The position numbers and the translations under genes were made by a program. The notes under the pieces are model-generated. The model did not search any database. It was not told where the DNA came from and saw nothing but the letters and a program-made list of their open reading frames with translations. From Candidatus Bathyarchaeota archaeon (lineage in GTDB: Archaea; Thermoproteota; CALKCG01; B24; JAGTQN01), in NCBI GenBank assembly GCA_018396395.1, contig JAGTQN010000026.1, forward strand, positions 1 to 9,762: a stretch of 9,762 bases of DNA, read 5' to 3'. This document shows positions 5,792 through 9,762 of this stretch, one piece after another (positions within the stretch are counted from its first letter, which is position 1; each line of letters begins with the position of its first letter).

Positions 5792-6406
5792 CTAAGGAGC
5801 CCATACCTTAGCTGAACAATAGCCCGCAACAGGACAGGCGTTACAGCGCTTTTTCTTGCAAAACTCCAAAGCAAGCCTTACTAGGGCCGACTCGTAGGGT
5901 TCGATGTTGGAAAGCCCAAGCTGGGAAGCCATTCTAAGAGCCATAGGGGAGGGCTTTGGTCTCGCCTTAGGCCAGACATTCCTAAGCTCCCTTAGAAATA
6001 TGCTAACGGCAACAGGGCCGACTCCCTTGAATTCCTGAAGGCGGGTTTCTAGATCCCTAGGATCCCTTGCCATCGAATGGAGGTCCTCTAGGCTACCGTA
6101 TCGTTCCTTTAAGAGCTTCATGATGGCTAGGATGTTTGAAGCCGTGGAGAAATCGTACCTTACATAGCCTCCCTCATCTAAGACTTGGACAAGCCTATCC
6201 CATCCAGCCTTGAGGATCCTTTCAGGCTCAGTAAGCCCCTTGGTCTCGAAACATCTATAGGTCCTCTTAGCAATATCGGCGGATATGCGCTTTGCAAAAA
6301 GAATCGAGGCTAAGAACCACTTGAATCGATCCCCCGCCTTCCTTAGGTCCAGACCTAGTTCCTCTGAATAGCTTGGTATCTTACCAAGGATATCCTCAAG
6401 GTTCAA
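5792..6406 (-). CDS. HhH-GPD superfamily protein, endonuclease III-like, probably atypical
   Basis: This 204-residue protein has the helix-hairpin-helix of the endonuclease III/MutY superfamily in LQEFKGVGPVAVSIFLREL (about 123-141) and a C-terminal cysteine cluster C183-x4-C188-x2-C191-x5-C197, which resembles the 4Fe-4S loop but with x4 instead of the usual x6 in the first gap. Endonuclease III has a catalytic Lys just after GVG; here the corresponding positions are P131-V132. The catalytic Asp expected some 18 residues later falls in RPKPSPMALRM, which has no acidic residue. It may therefore be a structural DNA-binding relative or an enzyme with other catalytic residues. The start is TTG at 6406; an in-frame TAG lies four codons upstream and no ATG occurs in the early part. 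A TATA box sits about 40 bases upstream. Confidence 0.82.
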   Translation of the reverse strand: MNLEDILGKIPSYSEELGLDLRKAGDRFKWFLASILFAKRISADIAKRTYRCFETKGLTEPERILKAGWDRLVQVLDEGGYVRYDFSTASNILAIMKLLKERYGSLEDLHSMARDPRDLETRLQEFKGVGPVAVSIFLRELRNVWPKARPKPSPMALRMASQLGLSNIEPYESALVRLALEFCKKKRCNACPVAGYCSAKVWAP

Positions 6407-6440
6407 GGAAGATCCCTAGCCATATGCCTTAATGGTTAAG

Positions 6441-6448
6441 GATATAAG
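6441..6448 (-). promoter_or_regulatory. TATA box of the HhH-GPD gene
   Basis: CTTATATC on the - strand is centred about 38 bases before the TTG start at 6406. Transcription would begin near 6419, leaving a leader of about 13 bases. An alternative ATG at 6423 falls upstream of that point and its frame closes after six codons, so the TTG is favoured. Confidence 0.5.
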
Positions 6449-6464
6449 AGGGCGAAGGCTTTTA

Positions 6465-6544
6465 TGTTCTTCGTTTCTTCGTTTTGTTCTCTCCTCGCTT
6501 TGCTTCGCGTCGCTTTGCTTTGCTTTGTTTCGTTTTGCTTTTGC
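6465..6544. repeat. 80-base A-free, pentamer-like TTTGC/TTCGT tract
   Basis: Not one A occurs in these 80 bases. The tract is built from overlapping short units such as CTTTG, CTTCG and GTTTC, for example GCTTTGCTTTGCTTTG near 6511. It fills the space between two divergent promoters. The open frames crossing it encode only Phe/Ser/Leu-rich low-complexity peptides. Confidence 0.75.
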
Positions 6545-6600
6545 ATATTTCCGATTTCCACCGCACTATCTATTTCGATTTTCACAAAAAGCCTTTTTTG

Positions 6601-6610
6601 CTATTAAATA
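6601..6610 (+). promoter_or_regulatory. TATA box of the dehydrogenase gene
   Basis: CTATTAAATA lies about 27 bases before the GTG start at 6633. At normal archaeal spacing transcription would start within a few bases of that GTG, so the mRNA is probably leaderless. This supports GTG 6633 as the start. Confidence 0.55.
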
Positions 6611-6632
6611 CTAATAACTTTCAAAGTGATGG

Positions 6633-7787
6633 GTGGGGATTCTTGCCTTGGAAGAATTTGGAAAGGCTGCTGTAATGGTGAAGCCTGGAAAGCTCGAAAT
6701 CAAAAGCTTTGAAAGGCCTAAGGTTTCTGAAGGCTCCATGCTACTAAGGATTCTTATGACCGGAGTCTGCGGAACAGACCTCCATATGTACGAGGGGCGA
6801 ATGCCAAAGGCACCCTTTCCCCTGATTCCAGGTCATGAAATCCTAGGAGAAGTCCTCGAGATGGGGGATGGATCTGGTCTGATGGAGGCCACGGGACAGG
6901 CATTAAGACCTGGAGATCGAGTCGTGGTCGTTCCTTCGATCGCCTGCGGAAGATGCTTCTACTGCAAAAATGTTCCTTCGAGGCCTAACCTATGTGAGAA
7001 TAGGATCGCCTATGGTATATCGATGAGTAGCCTCAATCCTCCCCACTTCTTTGGAGGTTACGCCGAATTCCTCTACGTAAGACCTGGCTCTACGGTCCAT
7101 AAGGTTCCTGAGGAAATTCCGAATGAAGTGGCCGTTCTTTCGGAGCCCATGTCCATAGCCACAAGAGCCCTAGAAAGGGCCTTTATGCCAGGTATTCCCT
7201 ACGCTAGGGAAGGCTTTGGCCTAGGAAAATCGATGGTCATCCAGGGTGCCGGTCCCATAGGTCTTCTTATCCTCTTAGCAGCGAGGATAGCTGGGGCTGG
7301 AGACATCATTGTAACGGATATGGAGGACTACAGGCTTCAGAAAGCCAAGGAATTCGGGGCCGACCATACGATTAATGTCGCGATAACAACCCAGGAAGAT
7401 CGTGTAAGGCTTGTCCAGGAGTTGACGAATGGGGTTGGCGCCGATGTCGTTGTAGAGGCTGCTGGCGCTCCCCAAGCCTTTGCAGAGGGCATCCTCCTTG
7501 CTAGGAGGGGTGGGAAGCTCATCGAGGTAGGGCATTTCACAGATCCAGGAACCGTCGAAGTAAGACCCTACATCATTTGCAATAAGGACTTGGAAATCAT
7601 GGGCTCCTGGAGTTCACCCCATCAGACCCAGTTCAAAACGGTTTTAAGCCTCTTCAAAAGCTTCTCAGGGAAGATTCCCTTCGAAAAACTTGTAACCCAT
7701 AAATTTGAAGTTGAGGAAGCTGAAAAGGCCCTTGGAACCGTCAAAGAAAAGCGATGCCTGAAGGCTGTCATAGCCCCTGGAGTCTGA
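6633..7787 (+). CDS. Zinc-dependent medium-chain alcohol/polyol dehydrogenase
   Basis: The 384-residue protein is a complete medium-chain dehydrogenase, oxidising a secondary alcohol or polyol with NAD(P)+. The catalytic zinc site is visible as C46 in GVCGTDLHMYEGR, H68-E69 in IPGHEILGEV and E171 in LSEPMSIATRAL. The structural zinc lobe has C105-x2-C108-x2-C111-x9-C121, with a longer last gap than the common x7. The Rossmann motif GAGPIG is at 205-210, and D229 in IVTDMEDYRL suggests NAD+ over NADP+. GVGADVVVEAAGAP is also typical. GTG 6633 is chosen because of the TATA box at leaderless spacing; TTG 6648 is an alternative. Substrate is not readable; sorbitol/threonine dehydrogenase-like sugars or cyclitols are plausible. 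The nearby aminotransferase on the other strand makes a cyclitol or sugar pathway conceivable, but this is inference. Confidence 0.93.
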   Translation: MGILALEEFGKAAVMVKPGKLEIKSFERPKVSEGSMLLRILMTGVCGTDLHMYEGRMPKAPFPLIPGHEILGEVLEMGDGSGLMEATGQALRPGDRVVVVPSIACGRCFYCKNVPSRPNLCENRIAYGISMSSLNPPHFFGGYAEFLYVRPGSTVHKVPEEIPNEVAVLSEPMSIATRALERAFMPGIPYAREGFGLGKSMVIQGAGPIGLLILLAARIAGAGDIIVTDMEDYRLQKAKEFGADHTINVAITTQEDRVRLVQELTNGVGADVVVEAAGAPQAFAEGILLARRGGKLIEVGHFTDPGTVEVRPYIICNKDLEIMGSWSSPHQTQFKTVLSLFKSFSGKIPFEKLVTHKFEVEEAEKALGTVKEKRCLKAVIAPGV

Positions 7788-7837
7788 AAGACCTAGGGAT
7801 GAGGGCTCTGAGGCGATTGGATTAGCGATAATGCGGA

Positions 7838-7871
7838 TCGAAGCGATGGGAATCGCATCTCATCGCATCGA
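7838..7871 (+). terminator. Imperfect hairpin after the dehydrogenase gene
   Basis: TCGAAGCGATG (7838-7848) pairs with CATCGCATCGA (7861-7871) at ten of eleven positions across a 12-base loop, 50 bases after the stop. A smaller alternative hairpin GCGAT-GGGA-ATCGC with a GNRA-type loop lies inside it. No T-run follows. It may mark the transcript end, or be chance pairing in GCGAT-rich sequence. Confidence 0.3.
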
Positions 7872-7889
7872 TAGAAAGAATATAGAGTA

Positions 7890-7974
7890 ACGCTCTTAAC
7901 TAAGAATTTTGTAGCCATCATAGCTTTTTCCATAGCCTTTTCCATGCGACCACAAAATTCTTAGTTAAGAGCGT
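7890..7974. mobile_element. MITE-like element, 85 bp, perfect 23-bp terminal inverted repeats
   Basis: The 23 bases at 7890-7912 (starting ACGCTCTTAACTAAG) are exactly the reverse complement of 7952-7974. The 39-base centre (7913-7951) is non-coding. AGAGTA stands directly outside both ends (7884-7889 and 7975-7980), as expected for a 6-bp target-site duplication. Size, perfect termini and flanking duplication match a miniature inverted-repeat transposable element moved by a transposase encoded elsewhere. As RNA it would fold into a long hairpin and could affect transcription between the dehydrogenase gene and argG. The transposase family cannot be named, since these termini do not resemble those of the insertion sequence at 1589-4132. 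Confidence 0.8.
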
Positions 7975-8071
7975 AGAGTAAATTGAACCGAGTCAGGTTT
8001 TCCAAGGCTCGCCTCCTTCAATCCAAATCCCTTAGTTATTTCAAGATTTCCTTGAACAGATCTCAGTAAAA

Positions 8072-8130
8072 TTTTAAATATAACGAGGATTTTGCGATAT
8101 ACATCCTTAAAGAACTAAGGAGACTATATG
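8072..8130 (+). promoter_or_regulatory. argG promoter, ribosome binding site and likely true start codon
   Basis: A TATA box TTTTAAATATA (8072-8082) is followed by a strong ribosome binding site AAGGAG (8117-8122) and, five bases later, ATG at 8128-8130. Spacing is ideal for initiation at 8128. The ATG is not in frame with the argG body: its frame ends at a TGA after 27 codons. Joining the two needs a -1 shift at the A6 run 8153-8158. Confidence 0.65.
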
Positions 8131-8174
8131 GCTTCAGAAAGATCGGAAGGTGAAAAAAGACGTCGGAGAGAATC

Positions 8175-9377
8175 GTGCTGGCTTACTCGGGAGGCCTCGA
8201 CACTTCTGTGAGCGTGAAGTGGCTCCAAGAGAAGTATAAAGCTAGCGTAATAACTGTTACCTTGGACCTTGGTCAGCAGGAGGATCTTGAAGCCGTAAGG
8301 GAAAAGGCAGAAAGGCTTGGTGTTGAGAGGCACTATAATATCGATGCTAAGGATGAGTTCGTCAGAGACTATGTTTTCCCGGCCATAAAGGCTAATGCCC
8401 TTTATGAGGGCAAGTATCCCTTGGCCACGGCCCTATCAAGGCCCCTTATCGCCAGAAAGCTTGTCGATATTGCCTTAAAGGAGAATGCCACGGCTGTCGC
8501 TCATGGATGTACCGGCAAGGGAAACGACCAAGTTCGTCTCGAAATCGGAGTCAGAGCCTTGGCGCCTCATTTGAAGGTCTATGCACCCGTTAAAGAATGG
8601 GGAATGGATAGAGCTTCAGAAATCGAGTATGCGAGACGCCATGGCATTCCCATAAGCGTCAAGAAACATGCCTATAGCATCGACCAGAACCTTTGGGGTA
8701 GATCCGTCGAATGTGGCATCATTGAATATCCAGACCAGCCCCCACCAGAAGATGCCTTTACCCTTACTGTTCCGCAGGAAAGGGCTCCAGACAAAGCGGA
8801 GACTGTAACCATAGGCTTTAAGGGAAGCGTCCCTGTTTCCTTGAACGGCGAAAAGATGGATGGGGTATCCCTCATAAGAAAACTGAACATGATTGCTGGA
8901 GCCCATGGCATAGGACGCATCGACCACATCGAGGACAGGGTTGTGGGAATAAAGAGCCGAGAAGTCTATGAAGCCCCTGCTGCCGTCTGCATCCTTGAAG
9001 CACATAAGGACCTTGAGAAGATTGTCCTTACTGGCATGGAGATTCGATTCAAGGAGCTCGTGGACTCCCAGTGGAGCTATCTTGCATATGCAGGGCTCTG
9101 GTTCGAACCTTTAAAGCGATCCCTCGACGCCTTCATAGAGGCTATGGAAGGAAGGGTTGAGGGGGAAGTCAAGCTGAAGCTTTACAAGGGAAGCGCGATG
9201 GTGCAAGGGCGGTCATCCCCCTTCTCCCTTTATGACTTTGACTTGGCGACATATGATGCCAAGACAACTTTTAAAGCCTGGGCAAGTGAGGGCTTCATAG
9301 AACTCTGGGGCCTTCCCACTGTCATAGCCCGAAGGGTCCTCTCCCGTAAAGCTTGTGAGAGACGAGTCAACGAATGA
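8175..9377 (+). CDS. argG: Argininosuccinate synthase
   Basis: ArgG joins citrulline and aspartate with ATP to make argininosuccinate, the next-to-last step of arginine synthesis. The frame holds the ATP-binding PP-loop AYSGGLDTS (3-11), YPLATALSRPLIARK (81-95), HGCTGKGNDQVRLE (110-123) and LWGRSVECG, all normal, and runs to the family's usual C-terminus. From GTG 8175 the protein has 400 residues but starts MLAYSGG, cutting off the usual first beta strand. The open frame reaches back to 8154 and encodes KKTSERIVLAYSGG, a normal ArgG N-terminus, yet offers no ATG. The well-placed ATG at 8128 lies one frame off; a -1 shift in the A6 run at 8153-8158 would give MASERSEGEKKTSERIVLAY, 416 residues in all. 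A missed A in the assembly is the simplest explanation. lysW follows after 38 bases. Confidence 0.96.
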   Translation: MLAYSGGLDTSVSVKWLQEKYKASVITVTLDLGQQEDLEAVREKAERLGVERHYNIDAKDEFVRDYVFPAIKANALYEGKYPLATALSRPLIARKLVDIALKENATAVAHGCTGKGNDQVRLEIGVRALAPHLKVYAPVKEWGMDRASEIEYARRHGIPISVKKHAYSIDQNLWGRSVECGIIEYPDQPPPEDAFTLTVPQERAPDKAETVTIGFKGSVPVSLNGEKMDGVSLIRKLNMIAGAHGIGRIDHIEDRVVGIKSREVYEAPAAVCILEAHKDLEKIVLTGMEIRFKELVDSQWSYLAYAGLWFEPLKRSLDAFIEAMEGRVEGEVKLKLYKGSAMVQGRSSPFSLYDFDLATYDAKTTFKAWASEGFIELWGLPTVIARRVLSRKACERRVNE

Positions 9378-9415
9378 AGGAAAAGGATGAAAAGAATGAA
9401 AGGAGGTGAAGGATC

Positions 9416-9589
9416 ATGAAGGTCAAGTGCCCCGAGTGCGATGGCGACATCAATGTCCCGGACGATGCAGTCCTCGGAGAAATCGTTTCATGTCCAGACT
9501 GTGGGCAGGAGTTTGAGATCCACAAGATCCAAGGAAGCCATGTCGAGCTAAAGCCTGCCGAGGTTGAAGGGGAGGACTGGGGAGAATAA
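9416..9589 (+). CDS. lysW: LysW, amino-group carrier protein for lysine/arginine biosynthesis
   Basis: This 57-residue acidic protein carries alpha-aminoadipate (lysine route) or glutamate (ornithine/arginine route) bound to its C-terminal Glu, protecting the amino group during synthesis. The sequence begins MKVKCPECDGDINVPDDAV and has two cysteine pairs, C5-x2-C8 and C26-x2-C29, that form the zinc knuckle. It ends with the diagnostic EDWGE, whose last Glu is the attachment site. A near-perfect ribosome binding site AGGAGGTGA (9401-9409) lies six bases before the ATG. Close placement after argG suggests one transcript and, by inference, use of LysW for arginine as in Sulfolobus. The carrier-loading and processing enzymes (LysX/ArgX, LysZ, LysY, LysJ, LysK types) are not in the window. 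Confidence 0.95.
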   Translation: MKVKCPECDGDINVPDDAVLGEIVSCPDCGQEFEIHKIQGSHVELKPAEVEGEDWGE

Positions 9590-9762
9590 GGTAGGTTCAT
9601 GAAGGGAAGTTAAGAAAAGAAGGAGAAAAAGACTAAAGAGGGCTTAAGAAAAGAAGGGAAGCCAAGCGAAGGAAAGAATAGGTCCTTCAGAGGAAGCGAA
9701 TTCTAATCGAAAGGGGCTCTTCATAATAATATATAATAAATAAGGATGGTTCCGCATCCCTC
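9590..9762 (+). other. Purine-rich stretch, then TATA-like sequence at window end
   Basis: No supported gene. Bases 9602-9690 are strongly A/G-rich on the + strand. TCATAATAATATATAATAAA at 9721-9740 resembles a TATA region for a gene beginning just outside the window. The ATG at 9746 is probably too close to that AT-rich core to be its start, but the window ends too soon to tell. Confidence 0.35.

Noticed and set aside
6432..6675. Two + strand open frames rich in Phe, Ser and Leu
   Set aside because: They translate the A-free repeat tract; the apparent hydrophobic segments come from T-rich repeats, and the second overlaps the dehydrogenase start in another frame.
7275..7540. Two - strand open frames inside the dehydrogenase gene
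   Set aside because: Antisense shadows with no recognisable content.
8616..9005. 129-residue - strand open frame inside argG
   Set aside because: Antisense to conserved argG sequence; no start signal and no family resemblance.
9374..9409. 11-codon frame (MKEKDEKNERR) between argG and lysW, whose ATG overlaps the argG stop
   Set aside because: Its TGA lies inside the lysW ribosome binding site, but the purine-rich composition explains the frame; no evidence of a leader peptide function.
9367..9600. 77-residue - strand open frame over lysW
   Set aside because: Ser/Pro-rich antisense of lysW, which has diagnostic cysteine pairs and an EDWGE end.
9746..9762. Start of a next gene at ATG 9746
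   Set aside because: Only about five codons are visible, and the AT-rich promoter-like core is too close upstream for normal archaeal spacing.

Overview
The window looks archaeal, most likely a thermophilic member of the TACK group (an inference, not a placement). Supporting signs are A/T-rich TATA boxes about 25-30 bases before short or absent leaders, GTG and TTG starts, heavy AGG/AGA arginine codon use, a VapBC pair, a LysW-type amino-group carrier ending in EDWGE next to argininosuccinate synthase, and an endonuclease III relative with an Fe-S cysteine motif.

Layout. Bases 1-1560 are mostly gene debris: the C-terminal end of a carbon-nitrogen hydrolase (nitrilase superfamily) on the + strand, a second nitrilase relative on the - strand broken by frameshifts and a stop, a possible 36-residue membrane protein, and a degenerate 10-bp tandem repeat. 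Bases 1589-4132 are an insertion-sequence island. Inverted copies of one insertion-sequence end (164 and 163 bp, about 97% identical by eye) bound it, and a third, solitary 21-bp copy of the outermost tip lies at 2828-2848. Inside are an intact-looking vapBC pair, a broken sugar-nucleotide epimerase fragment, a broken membrane protein and a heavily decayed DDE transposase. Bases 4282-6406 carry two - strand genes: a DegT/DnrJ/EryC1-type PLP aminotransferase and an HhH-GPD protein that seems to lack the usual catalytic residues. A divergent promoter region with an 80-base tract free of A separates them from a + strand zinc-dependent medium-chain dehydrogenase (6633-7787). An 85-bp MITE-like element with 23-bp perfect terminal inverted repeats and 6-bp flanking direct repeats lies in the next gap. 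The window ends with argG and lysW.

How the genes fit together. argG and lysW belong to arginine biosynthesis and LysW-carried lysine/ornithine biosynthesis and probably form the start of an amino-acid operon that continues beyond the window. The aminotransferase and dehydrogenase could both act on sugars or cyclitols, but they lie on opposite strands with an unrelated gene between them, so a shared pathway is only a guess. vapBC is a self-contained toxin-antitoxin cassette that seems to have been moved by, or trapped between, insertion-sequence ends.

The points most worth checking are the vapBC cassette bounded by perfect 21-bp inverted repeats, the MITE, and the apparent frameshift at an A6 run right after the best start of argG. 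I did not find a clearly new multi-gene system.
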